From NCBI GenBank assembly GCA_031363085.1, contig JANLTU010000179.1:1-46165 (forward strand): a DNA stretch of 46,165 nt, read 5' to 3'. The notes under the pieces are model-generated. The model did no database searches and was not told the origin of the DNA. It saw nothing but the letters and a program-made list of their open reading frames with translations. This document shows, piece after piece, positions 1 to 7,097 of this stretch. The position numbers and the translations under genes are program-made. This DNA is from UBA6921 sp031363085. GTDB taxonomy: Bacteria; Pseudomonadota; Gammaproteobacteria; SG8-11. The first letter of the stretch is position 1. Each line of letters begins with the position of its first letter.

Positions 1-63
1 GCCTGCGTACGCCTCGTTGAACCTCATCTTCCGAATCTCCTGTAACACTTCCGTCCTTCTCAT
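1..63 (-). CDS. Insertion-sequence transposase, N-terminal fragment (cut by window edge)
   Basis: The minus strand reads an ATG at 63 with a good ribosome site (GGAGGTGAG) just upstream. It encodes about 21 residues beginning MRRTEVLQEIRKMRFNEAYA before the window ends. This opening resembles the start of ISNCY-type transposases, recalled from memory and not searched. The rest of the element lies outside the window. The 65 or so bases to its right (64-130), which include two TCCGGACA-like words, probably contain the element's end, but the terminal inverted repeat cannot be fixed from one side. The call as a transposase is likely; the family is less certain. Confidence 0.6.
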   Translation of the reverse strand, partial: MRRTEVLQEIRKMRFNEAYAG

Positions 64-173
64 GGCTCACCTCCAGGGTGAATCATGAAACCGGACACAT
101 GACGTGCTACAGCTCCGGACAGATTATTAGCTCGCTACATTAGTCCGCCAATGTACTTGACCTGTGTCGAAGA

Positions 174-189
174 CTGTATAAAATAACAG
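174..189 (+). promoter_or_regulatory. LexA binding site (SOS box) 1
   Basis: The site reads CTG-TATAAAATAA-CAG, an exact match to the CTG-N10-CAG core of the E. coli-type SOS box, with an AT-rich centre as in strong sites. It lies 26 bases upstream of the lexA start codon at 215, so LexA bound here would autoregulate the lexA-imuA operon. Confidence 0.85.
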
Positions 190-191
190 CA

Positions 192-207
192 CTGTATTTT
201 TGGACAG
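192..207 (+). promoter_or_regulatory. LexA binding site (SOS box) 2
   Basis: A second CTG-N10-CAG (CTG-TATTTTTGGA-CAG) starts 18 bases downstream of the first and ends 8 bases before the lexA ATG. Its right half is less AT-rich than that of box 1, so it may bind more weakly. Two tandem boxes in front of lexA are also known in E. coli. The box overlaps the possible TTG start at 200, which argues for the ATG at 215. Confidence 0.7.
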
Positions 208-214
208 CATCCCC

Positions 215-811
215 ATGTCACTTACCGAACGTCAAGCCGAAATCCTGGAATTGATCCGCCGCCATGTGGCGGACGCGGGGCATCCGCCCACGCGGGTGGA
301 GATCGCCCGGCAACTGGGATTCAAATCCGCGAATGCGGCCGATGCACATTTGCGTGCGTTGGCGCGCAAGGGGGCGATTGTGTTGGTGCCGGGGGCATCG
401 CGGGGCATTCGTCTGACCGACACCGGTTTGCCTTTGGTGGGACGGGTGGCGGCGGGTTATCCCATCCTGGCGGAAGAAAACATCGAGTCCCGCTACCCGG
501 TTGAGGCGGTATTGTTTCAACCGCGTGCCGACTATCTGTTGCGGGTGCAAGGCATGAGCATGCAGGGCGCTGGAATTTTGCACGGCGATCTGCTGGCAGT
601 GCACCGCACGCCCAATGCCGACAACGGCCAAATCGTGGTCGCGCGCTTAGAAAACGAAGTCACTGTCAAACGTTTCCAGCGGCGCGGCCAACAGGTGCGC
701 TTGCTGCCGGAAAACCCCGAGTTTGAACCCATCGAAGTGGACCTGCGCCACGATCCTTTGGTGATCGAAGGTATCAGCGTCGGTTTGATTCGCACGAGCA
801 AACCACGATGA
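215..811 (+). CDS. lexA: LexA SOS repressor / self-cleaving serine peptidase
   Basis: This is a 198-residue protein of normal LexA length. An N-terminal winged-helix DNA-binding domain (about 1-65) starts MSLTERQAEIL. The Ala80-Gly81 cleavage bond lies in the sequence VAAGYP. The catalytic dyad is Ser115 (in GMSMQGAG) and Lys152 (in VTVKRF). LexA represses SOS genes and cleaves itself when RecA is activated by single-stranded DNA. I chose the ATG at 215 over an in-frame TTG at 200 because the TTG sits inside the second SOS box. The stop overlaps the next gene by 4 bases (ATGA), so lexA and imuA form one translationally coupled, self-regulated operon. It could be the second LexA (LexA2) often found with imuA. 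Confidence 0.93.
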   Translation: MSLTERQAEILELIRRHVADAGHPPTRVEIARQLGFKSANAADAHLRALARKGAIVLVPGASRGIRLTDTGLPLVGRVAAGYPILAEENIESRYPVEAVLFQPRADYLLRVQGMSMQGAGILHGDLLAVHRTPNADNGQIVVARLENEVTVKRFQRRGQQVRLLPENPEFEPIEVDLRHDPLVIEGISVGLIRTSKPR

Positions 812-1491
812 CCACGATAAATAGCGCTGAACTTCAGCGACATAAGGCCACGCAACCTGTGCCGATCTGGCGAGAGGTTTCGGCATGGTCGACCTCTGAG
901 GCCAGTATATCTTCCGGTCACAGCACTTTGGATGCTGCGTTAGGCGGTAACGGTTGGCCGCAAGCATCACTTACGGAAATTTTGATCGCGCGCGCAGGCA
1001 TCGGTGAAGTGAGTTTGTTGTTGCCGGTGGTTGCGCAAATTGCCCGCCAAAAGCGGTGGGTTGCCTTGGTGGCGCCGCCGCATATTCCGTATGCTCCGGC
1101 GTTGACGCAGGCAGGGGTGGATTTATCACGGGTGTTGTTGGTGCATCCGTCGGCGCGGCATGATGCCTTATGGGCGGTTGAGCAAGCATTACGTGCCGGC
1201 ACTTGCGGCGCAGTGCTGGTGTGGTTGGCGCACGCGGATTTCACAACATTGCGGCGTTTGCGCTTGGCGGCCGAGGCGGGCAATTCCTGGGCGGTGGTGT
1301 TTCGTCCATTGAGTGCTGCACAATCCCTGTCGCCCGCCGCGTTGCGCCTTAAGCTGGAACCGCTCTGTGCCAGCGGACGCACGTTGGCCGTGCAAGTTTT
1401 AAAACGTCACGGCGGAACGCCTTCTGCGCGTTTAGTATTGGATGTCGGACAGGTGTTGGATCGCTATCCATCTGGCGCAGTTGCCTCTTGA
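808..1491 (+). CDS. imuA: ImuA-like SOS mutagenesis protein (RecA/SulA-related)
   Basis: This 227-residue protein resembles the ImuA family, often labelled SulA-like or RecA-like. It contains a STLDAALGGNGWPQASLTEI segment, where ImuA proteins keep the RecA-like substrate-binding region, then a degenerate ATPase core with hydrophobic strands (VALVAPP, VLLVHPS, GAVLVWL). ImuA normally acts with ImuB and DnaE2 in damage-induced translesion synthesis. It overlaps lexA by 4 bases and shares its SOS-controlled promoter. The usual imuB and dnaE2 do not follow: the next gene, 148 bases on, is a glycosyltransferase. They must be elsewhere or absent. The family call is good; the working partner is unknown. 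Confidence 0.75.
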   Translation: MTTINSAELQRHKATQPVPIWREVSAWSTSEASISSGHSTLDAALGGNGWPQASLTEILIARAGIGEVSLLLPVVAQIARQKRWVALVAPPHIPYAPALTQAGVDLSRVLLVHPSARHDALWAVEQALRAGTCGAVLVWLAHADFTTLRRLRLAAEAGNSWAVVFRPLSAAQSLSPAALRLKLEPLCASGRTLAVQVLKRHGGTPSARLVLDVGQVLDRYPSGAVAS

Positions 1492-1638
1492 GATTGACAT
1501 CAGCTCCAGCGATCACTCCCTCCGGAGACTGGAAATTAGTCGCCCCCGACTGCCGTGCAACGACCGCTTTTAGGATAACCTGCCATCATTGACTGCAGAT
1601 GGTGTGGCGTTCTTGCCACCATTGCCGGAGATTAGGGT

Positions 1639-2580
1639 GTGACGGCTGTTGTTTCAATCATCGTCGTGAATTACAACGCCGGCCAGTTGCTGGCGGAGTG
1701 TCTTCGTGCCGCGTTGCCACAGGCTGATGAAGTGTGGGTGGTGGATAACGCATCTACAGACAGTAGCCTTGATTTATGTGCGCAGCATTTTTCCACCGAC
1801 CCGAAATTCAAACTCATTCGTAACACCAGCAATCTCGGCTTCGCGTGCGCGAGCAATAGCGCGTTGCAGCGAGCCAGCGGCGATTATGCGTTGTTGCTGA
1901 ATCCCGATTGCATCATGCCGCCCAATACCTTGGCAGGCTTGGTCGAAGTGATGCAGCAACATCCAGATGCCGGCATGGCGGGTTGTTTGATTCGAAACAC
2001 CGACGGTAGCGAGCAAGCCGGTTGCCGGCGTGCGGTGCCCACGCCGTGGCGCACGTTGGTGCGCGTGTTTCACTTGCACAAGCTGTTTCCACGCCAGGCA
2101 CGGTTTGGTACTTTTTTGTTGGATCAAGAACCGCTCCCTAAAGAGCCGGTTGCCGTTGAGGCTATTTCGGGCGCGTTTATGTTAGTGCGACGCACCGCAA
2201 TGCAACAGGTGGGGCTGCTGGACGCAGGCTATTTCTTGCACTGCGAAGACTTGGATTGGTGTATGCGCTTCACGCAGGCGGGGTGGAACATTCTGTTCGT
2301 GCCGCAGGTCGAAGTGGTGCATCACAAGGGCACGTGTTCCGTTGCTCGCCCAATATTTGTGTCGTGGCACAAACACAAAGGCATGGTGCGGTACTACCGC
2401 AAATTTTTTCGCAATCAATACTCTTTACCGTTCATGGTGCTGGTGATGGCTTCGATTTGGGTACGGTTTGGTGTGCTGGCGGTGGTGATGAGCCTAGGTC
2501 GTATCTTGCGGCCGGGTTCTTTGCCCGTCGGAAAGCCTACGCAGCGTGGGGAAGCCGCACCGCTATCGAGGGATCGCTGA
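1639..2580 (+). CDS. Family 2 glycosyltransferase (rhamnosyltransferase-like)
   Basis: This 313-residue GT-A glycosyltransferase has the N-terminal nucleotide-sugar fold (VVSIIVVNYNAG, then VWVVDNASTDSS) and a donor-site DXD-like LLNPDC near residue 90. The central LDAGYFLHCEDLDWCMR is the ED-containing motif of WbbL-like rhamnosyl and related transferases. A hydrophobic C-terminal segment (about 265-285) suggests membrane association. Such enzymes add a sugar to lipid-linked or surface polysaccharide on the cytoplasmic face of the inner membrane. The GTG start follows a weak ribosome site. The TGA overlaps the following cysC ATG by one base, so the two are probably co-translated. The sugar and acceptor cannot be read from sequence. 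Confidence 0.85.
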   Translation: MTAVVSIIVVNYNAGQLLAECLRAALPQADEVWVVDNASTDSSLDLCAQHFSTDPKFKLIRNTSNLGFACASNSALQRASGDYALLLNPDCIMPPNTLAGLVEVMQQHPDAGMAGCLIRNTDGSEQAGCRRAVPTPWRTLVRVFHLHKLFPRQARFGTFLLDQEPLPKEPVAVEAISGAFMLVRRTAMQQVGLLDAGYFLHCEDLDWCMRFTQAGWNILFVPQVEVVHHKGTCSVARPIFVSWHKHKGMVRYYRKFFRNQYSLPFMVLVMASIWVRFGVLAVVMSLGRILRPGSLPVGKPTQRGEAAPLSRDR

Positions 2581-3188
2581 TGTCATTCAACGTGGTATGG
2601 CACAACGCCACCGTAACGCGCGCGCGGCGTGAAAAATTGAATGGCCATCGTGGTGCAGCGGTTTGGTTTACCGGGCTGTCCGGTGCAGGCAAGTCGACTC
2701 TCGCACACTCGGTTGAAGAGCGCTTGCATCAAGCCGGTTGTCGCACGGTCGTGCTCGATGGCGACAACGTGCGTCACGGTTTATGTTCCGATCTGGGTTT
2801 TTCCGCACTGGATCGTACCGAAAATATTCGTCGCATCAGCGAAATGGTGAAGCTGTTTGTCGATGCGGGCGTCATCGTGCTGACGGCCTTCATCTCGCCG
2901 CAGCGTGCGGATCGCTTACGTGCATCTGCGACTTTGGGTGCGGCGGATTTTATTGAGGTTTACTGTCAATGCTCGCTTGACGAGTGCGAGCGCCGCGATG
3001 CTAAGGGGCTTTACAAGCGTGCCCGCGTCGGAGAAATAAAAGATTTCACCGGCATTTCGGCCCCCTACGAAGCACCGGAACATGCTGAGGTCACGCTCGA
3101 CACGCAGGCACTGTCGGTCGAGCAATGTGTCGAACACGTCATGCAAAGTTTGTTACGGCGTGGGGTATTGCCCGTCGGGCGCGCTTAA
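2580..3188 (+). CDS. cysC: Adenylylsulfate (APS) kinase
   Basis: This 202-residue APS kinase phosphorylates APS with ATP to make PAPS in the cytoplasm. The P-loop is GLSGAGKST (about 32-40). It is followed by the family signatures DGDNVRHGL, ENIRRISEM, FISPQRADR and KGLYKRARVGEIKDFTG. There is no sulfurylase domain, so it is the single-domain form. It is coupled by a one-base overlap to an upstream glycosyltransferase. No other sulfate-assimilation gene is adjacent, so its PAPS could serve either assimilation or sulfation of a surface glycan; the second is inference from the neighbour only. Its 3' end overlaps the convergent sulfurtransferase gene by 4 bases. Confidence 0.93.
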   Translation: MSFNVVWHNATVTRARREKLNGHRGAAVWFTGLSGAGKSTLAHSVEERLHQAGCRTVVLDGDNVRHGLCSDLGFSALDRTENIRRISEMVKLFVDAGVIVLTAFISPQRADRLRASATLGAADFIEVYCQCSLDECERRDAKGLYKRARVGEIKDFTGISAPYEAPEHAEVTLDTQALSVEQCVEHVMQSLLRRGVLPVGRA

Positions 3189-4033
3189 TCTTTCGCGATG
3201 GCCCGCTTTGGATCAGTAATCCACTCGCTCCATGAGCCCGCGTACAGTTTCGCACCGTGTAATCCAGCGTGCTCCATGGCGATGATGTTGTGGCAGGCCG
3301 TGACGCCGGAGCCGCACATGTGAATGACATGCTCTGGCGCCACGCCGGCAAGCTGGTTCGCGTAACTTTCTCGCAACTCTGCGGGCGTCTGGAAATTTCC
3401 GCCGAAGTCGAGGTTGTCCTCCCAGGGTAGATTGATCGCGCCGGGGACGTGGCCGGCGACTTTGTCGAGCGGTTCGACGGCGCCGCTGAAGCGTTCTTCG
3501 GCGCGCGCGTCGAACAGGCGATAGTCGTTCGCGACGCGAATGCGTTCGACTTCGGCAGCATCCACGACCAGCGCGGCATTGAGACGGGAGCGAAAATTTG
3601 CCGCTTGAGTTGCAGCGGGTGCGTGGGGCGTAATCGGCCGCCCGGCGCGTTGCCAGCCAGGAAAGCCGCCGTTCAAGAGCGCCGCCTGAGAGTGGCCTAA
3701 CCAACGCAACAACCACCACAGCCGGGCCGCCATGGCACCGAAACTGGCGTCGTATACCACGACTTGTTTGCTTTCATCGACGCCCCACGCAGCGAGTTTG
3801 CTTGCGATTAATTCCGGATTAGGTAGCGGATGGCGGCCGGAGGTGGCTGTGATCGGCGCTGACAAGTCTTCATTCAGGTGCGCATAGTGTGCGCCGGGAA
3901 TATGGCCGTCGTTATACGCGCGGCGGCCTGCATCAGGATCGGTGAGCGTGAAACGGCAGTCGAAAATAATCCACTGCGGATCGTTGAGATGGTCCGCGAG
4001 TTGGGCAGAAGTAACGAGGGTGGTGAAGGTCAT
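3185..4033 (-). CDS. sseA: 3-mercaptopyruvate / thiosulfate sulfurtransferase (two rhodanese domains)
   Basis: This protein of about 282 residues has two rhodanese domains. The first lacks a catalytic cysteine (the loop reads YDASFGAMAARLWW). The second carries the active-site loop CGSGVTA, the form typical of 3-mercaptopyruvate sulfurtransferases rather than CRKGVTA rhodaneses. It would form a persulfide on that cysteine and hand sulfane sulfur to an acceptor such as a thiol, TusA or DsrE-type carrier. I start it at 4033 (MTFTTLVTSAQL). A longer frame to 4096 adds residues unlike the family. It is the last gene of the minus-strand set opposite dsr, separated from the DsrC-like gene by about 150 bases with strong hairpins, so it may have a separate or reduced transcript. 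Confidence 0.88.
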   Translation of the reverse strand: MTFTTLVTSAQLADHLNDPQWIIFDCRFTLTDPDAGRRAYNDGHIPGAHYAHLNEDLSAPITATSGRHPLPNPELIASKLAAWGVDESKQVVVYDASFGAMAARLWWLLRWLGHSQAALLNGGFPGWQRAGRPITPHAPAATQAANFRSRLNAALVVDAAEVERIRVANDYRLFDARAEERFSGAVEPLDKVAGHVPGAINLPWEDNLDFGGNFQTPAELRESYANQLAGVAPEHVIHMCGSGVTACHNIIAMEHAGLHGAKLYAGSWSEWITDPKRAIAKD

Positions 4034-4111
4034 CCGTGAAGGTTTCCTGCCAAGAGAAGTTGTGAGCATGAGGTAAGAATTATTTCCTCCCCGCAACGCG
4101 CAGGAGAGGGT

Positions 4112-4146
4112 GGGGTGGGGGCCATCAGTGTGGCTGCCCCCACTCC
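4112..4146 (-). terminator. GC-rich hairpin between the DsrC-like gene and sseA
   Basis: GTGGGGGC at 4115-4122 pairs exactly with GCCCCCAC at 4136-4143, and three more pairs extend the stem outwards. A second small hairpin (CCTTCC / GGAAGG, 4155-4170) lies beside it. There is no clear T-run on the minus strand, so this may be an attenuator, an mRNA-stabilising element or a dispersed palindromic repeat rather than a true terminator. Confidence 0.4.
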
Positions 4147-4183
4147 CGGTTTTCCCTTCCGTGGGGAAGGAGTAAGGCGAAGA

Positions 4184-4525
4184 TCAATACCCGCCCTTGC
4201 GTCGACTCTCCGGCAAGCCCGCGATGCGACCGCCTTGTTTGGACGGGTCGCGCGGAAACAGCTTGTATAAATAGCTGTTGTCGACTTTCTTGTCGGGCCA
4301 TTTGTCCTGCATGGCTTTGATGATGTTGCGCGTGTTCGGCTGGTTGCCGGCGTTGTTGACGAACTCCTCACGCAAGAAATTCACCATGTCCCAATGCTCG
4401 GACGTCATGGCGATGCCTTCCTGTTCGGCGATGACTTTGGCGACTTCTTCATTCCAGTCATCGAGGTTAACCATGTACCCGTTCTTGTCCGTCTCGACTG
4501 TTTTACCGTTCACTACGACTGTCAT
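4184..4525 (-). CDS. DsrC-family protein lacking both C-terminal cysteines (RspA-like regulator)
   Basis: This 113-residue protein is plainly a DsrC/TusE homologue: it has VNGKTVETDKNGYMV near the start and a C-terminal IAGLPE arm, as in the dsrC at 11039. The arm ends ESRRKGGY in place of PKPTGCV, and the second conserved cysteine is replaced by glycine (GGRIAGLP). It therefore cannot carry the sulfur relay or form the DsrC trisulfide. Cysteine-less DsrC relatives have been called RspA and proposed to be regulatory. I start it at 4525, which has an excellent ribosome site (GGAGG) at normal spacing. It lies 32 bases after the Cas6-like gene and belongs to the operon divergent from dsr, so a role sensing or tuning sulfur flux is reasonable but unproven. 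Confidence 0.85.
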   Translation of the reverse strand: MTVVVNGKTVETDKNGYMVNLDDWNEEVAKVIAEQEGIAMTSEHWDMVNFLREEFVNNAGNQPNTRNIIKAMQDKWPDKKVDNSYLYKLFPRDPSKQGGRIAGLPESRRKGGY

Positions 4526-4557
4526 GTTGTCCTCCAGTTTTGAGTTGCTAGGTTGGT

Positions 4558-5217
4558 TCACTTCAATTCTTGAATGTCTTTGTGCGGGATAAACACACCG
4601 CAGCCGAGCTGGCGGTGCGATCCGAGTCCGCGTTGTTGCAGAGTCAGGGATTCGTCGACGCTGAGATTGGCCAGCATCAGGCTGCGCGTGCGCAATTCGC
4701 CGCTGTTGAAGCGGATATGTTTTTCCATGCCACACAGCATTTTTTTGGGCTGTATGCCCAGGGCCTTTAATTGCGCAAGTATGTCACGCAAAAATTGCTG
4801 TTCGTCACCTTCGGCCGGTGCGATGTAACGTGAAAAAATGGTGGTGAGATTACTCAGCGGGCGTATCACCGCAGCACCGACCGTGAGCGGATAATCGCCC
4901 AAGTCCAGGATTTTTCCGCTGAGGTGTTGCGCGTCTTCAATCCGGTGTTTGGGTACGCGCAAGGTCAGCTTGGTGCGCCGCGACACATGGATGAAATCGT
5001 CGGGGCGTACCCAGCCGTTACCGGATTCCGCCACGTGGATGGTGTGTATCGCCGTGCGTTCTTCGGCGCTAAACCACGACAGTTGTTTCTGCACCGCCAG
5101 CGACAACATCTGGGCATGATCCACCGGCAGACGTACGCACTGGATCGAGTACACCAGGTCCACGACATCGTCGGGGATCGCGGTGGAAGCAGTTTGTGGT
5201 TCGTCTTGCCAATACAT
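4558..5217 (-). CDS. Cas6-like RAMP-fold protein, not linked to a CRISPR array
   Basis: This 219-residue protein resembles the MYXAN-type Cas6 (Cmx6) family. It ends with the glycine-rich loop GLGSHRQLGCG (residues 197-207), the hallmark of Cas6 RAMP proteins. Upstream it shows two ferredoxin-like strand sets (LVYSIQC near 21, KLTLRVPK near 83, SLMLANLSV near 179). Two histidines (57 and 60 or 61) fall in a region where catalytic residues could lie. Known Cas6 enzymes cleave CRISPR precursor RNA. Here there is no array and no other cas gene: the neighbours are sulfur-metabolism genes and two uncharacterised genes. I infer an RNA-binding or RNA-processing protein recruited to this locus. The ATG at 5217 follows the upstream gene after 21 bases, within the same operon. 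Confidence 0.7.
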   Translation of the reverse strand: MYWQDEPQTASTAIPDDVVDLVYSIQCVRLPVDHAQMLSLAVQKQLSWFSAEERTAIHTIHVAESGNGWVRPDDFIHVSRRTKLTLRVPKHRIEDAQHLSGKILDLGDYPLTVGAAVIRPLSNLTTIFSRYIAPAEGDEQQFLRDILAQLKALGIQPKKMLCGMEKHIRFNSGELRTRSLMLANLSVDESLTLQQRGLGSHRQLGCGVFIPHKDIQELK

Positions 5218-5238
5218 GGTGCTTGCTCTTTATGACAG

Positions 5239-5943
5239 TCAATGGACGGGTAGTTTGGACCAGATCGCGTCGCGGTCCAGCCACCAATTGTCTTGCACCA
5301 TGACATCGATCACGTTACGCAGGCGCGGTAAAAATTTCGCCGGGTCGCCAAGTTCAAGTTTGCTAAACCAGAAGCTGAACTGATCCTGGGTGGTCACATT
5401 GCTGTGACGACGCGCCACCGTGGCCAGCATGTTGTTGGTGAACATCATCAGGTTATCGCGTGCCAGCCCGCTGCCGCGCACGTCGCTGATGTAATGCGCC
5501 ACCGTAGCAGCAACCGCCGCACCGTCGGACTCCGGCGGCGTTTCATCGACTACGTGCTGCAGCAGTGCAACCGTGAGCTCGGGATCGACCGGAAAAGTGA
5601 TCGCCAACCACAGACCCTGGCCAAGTGCGGGGAGTGAGTCTTCCGCGTCGGCATTGAACATGATTTCACAGGCGATGACGGCGGTTTCCCATAGCTCGTG
5701 TGCCAGTGCGGTATCGAAGGCGGCGCGTCCCAAGTCAAACGCCAGCATGCCGCGTTTGAGATCGACCAGGGCTTGACCCATTTCGATTTGGGTCAGCGCG
5801 CGCTCCTCCAGTGCGCTAGGTGGCAGGCCGGCAAGCTTTTTTTCCAGCTCGATCAAGCGCTGTTCAAGCAGTTGCGTTGAGGTCACTACATCTTCGCCGC
5901 CGTCAGCATCACGGTGGGCAAAATCGTCTTTGAGATATTTCAT
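5239..5943 (-). CDS. Uncharacterised helical protein in the operon opposite dsr
   Basis: I do not recognise a family for this 234-residue protein. It is predicted soluble: no signal peptide or membrane segment is visible. An N-terminal charged stretch (TQLLEQRLIELEKKLAGLPP, about 22-41) could form a short coiled coil. The rest alternates amphipathic helices with the spacing of helical-repeat or TPR-like proteins (ERALTQIEMGQALVDLKRGM; WETAVIACEIMFNA). Its ATG directly abuts the stop of the preceding 78-residue gene (TAA-ATG), so the two are probably made in fixed ratio. The Cas6-like gene follows after 21 bases. The helical repeats suggest a scaffold or partner protein, perhaps for the Cas6-like product. 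That is inference. Confidence 0.7.
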   Translation of the reverse strand: MKYLKDDFAHRDADGGEDVVTSTQLLEQRLIELEKKLAGLPPSALEERALTQIEMGQALVDLKRGMLAFDLGRAAFDTALAHELWETAVIACEIMFNADAEDSLPALGQGLWLAITFPVDPELTVALLQHVVDETPPESDGAAVAATVAHYISDVRGSGLARDNLMMFTNNMLATVARRHSNVTTQDQFSFWFSKLELGDPAKFLPRLRNVIDVMVQDNWWLDRDAIWSKLPVH

Positions 5944-6180
5944 TTAGTAATCGTCGTCTTCAGTTTGGATTTTGCGTCGGCCCATGATGGAGCTGACACC
6001 GGAAAATGCGGCTTCAACTTTGTCTTCCCAATCGCCGGGCGTGTCGCTGTAATTCGGCTTGATGTCGATTTTCAAATGAAATTCATTCGAGCCCTGTGCG
6101 ACGGCGCTGATGACCCCGCACAACTCCTCGAAGGAATTCACTTGCGCGTTTTGAATCAGTATTTCGCTCAAATAGATCAT
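5944..6180 (-). CDS. Small uncharacterised acidic protein
   Basis: This 78-residue protein is of unknown family, with no signal peptide, membrane segment or metal-binding cysteine cluster. It contains one cysteine (in EELCGVIS), a predicted beta segment (EFHLKIDIKPNYSD) and an acidic tail ending EDDDY. Its ATG overlaps the TGA of the upstream oxygenase gene (ATGA), and its TAA touches the ATG of the 234-residue gene. This tight double coupling supports a real gene although it is short. It may be a small subunit or adaptor for one of the two flanking proteins. Confidence 0.65.
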   Translation of the reverse strand: MIYLSEILIQNAQVNSFEELCGVISAVAQGSNEFHLKIDIKPNYSDTPGDWEDKVEAAFSGVSSIMGRRKIQTEDDDY

Positions 6181-7097
6181 GTCGATGCGCCTTGTATGTT
6201 GATGCGATCATAGTAACGTGCGCGCAACACGATGCGCTGCTCGCCGGTGCTGACGTCATCATCGAAACCGGTGCGCGTATGCAGTACGTTGTTGCACAAA
6301 ATACCTTGGCCCGCCTGCATGCGATGCCGGAAGATGGGGGTGTGCTCGGAATTTAACAAGGTGTCTAATGTTTGTAATGCCGCGCGCGTTACACGCTCGT
6401 CGCGCCATGCAATCGAGCGCGTGCGCGCGGTGTAACGCATATGCAAATGGCCATTAGCATTAACTGAAAACACCGGGCCGCTTTGCGCGGCGCGTAATTC
6501 AACGCCGTTCTCGACATTGGCGGGAATGGTCATGCACTGCGGATGCATCAAGGCGGCAATAAACTCAGGATCGGTATCGCGCAGCAATATGTAAACGAGT
6601 TCATGATCCAGCAATGCATTTGCGCCACCGCGCGCCGCCGCCTGTATGCAATGCAGCACCATGGCGCGAATCGATAGCTCCGGCGCGTTGTAATAGCCGT
6701 CGGTATGCCAGTTGATCGGTTTGTTACTGTAGGGGATGTACTCCTGCGGACGCCCCTCAGGCATCACTCGCAGTTCCGATATGCCGTCGTCGTCGGCGCA
6801 CAGGTTTTTATCTAGATGCGTCAGGCCGAACTGCGCGCAGAAGCGTGCAAAGGTCGGTTTGTCGGCAGGCTGCGGCAGCGCAAAGATCGCCATGTTGCTG
6901 CACGCAACGCGTTGTGAAATTGCGCTGTGCTCAGGCGCGCTCACATGTAATGGGTCAGCAATGTTCACGACCAGGTCTTGCGGGTTATGCGGATAATTTT
7001 GCAGCTTAAAGGCACGCCAAACACGGTATGCCCGTTCATCGTTTAGAGCGAAGGGCGAGGTATTGTGAGGTGCCAGTTGGGGCTGTAATTGCAGCAC
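6177..7097 (-). CDS. TauD/TfdA-family iron-dependent oxygenase
   Basis: This 306-residue protein shows the facial-triad pattern of Fe(II)/2-oxoglutarate oxygenases: His131-x-Asp133 in NWHTDGYY and the distal His273 in VLHTRTGF. A later arginine (in RIVLRARYYD) is suitable for binding the 2-oxoglutarate carboxylate. TauD relatives hydroxylate sulfonates or other small substrates; the substrate here cannot be told. It starts with GTG at 7097 after an AAGGAA site and is the first gene of the operon that diverges from dsrA, sharing the 300-base promoter region. The locus suggests an organosulfur substrate, or oxygen or 2-oxoglutarate sensing tied to dsr; both are inference. Confidence 0.82.
   Translation of the reverse strand: MLQLQPQLAPHNTSPFALNDERAYRVWRAFKLQNYPHNPQDLVVNIADPLHVSAPEHSAISQRVACSNMAIFALPQPADKPTFARFCAQFGLTHLDKNLCADDDGISELRVMPEGRPQEYIPYSNKPINWHTDGYYNAPELSIRAMVLHCIQAAARGGANALLDHELVYILLRDTDPEFIAALMHPQCMTIPANVENGVELRAAQSGPVFSVNANGHLHMRYTARTRSIAWRDERVTRAALQTLDTLLNSEHTPIFRHRMQAGQGILCNNVLHTRTGFDDDVSTGEQRIVLRARYYDRINIQGAST

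Noticed and set aside
1..130. A second intact insertion-sequence end with paired inverted repeats
   Set aside because: Only one end of the element is in the window, so repeats cannot be paired.
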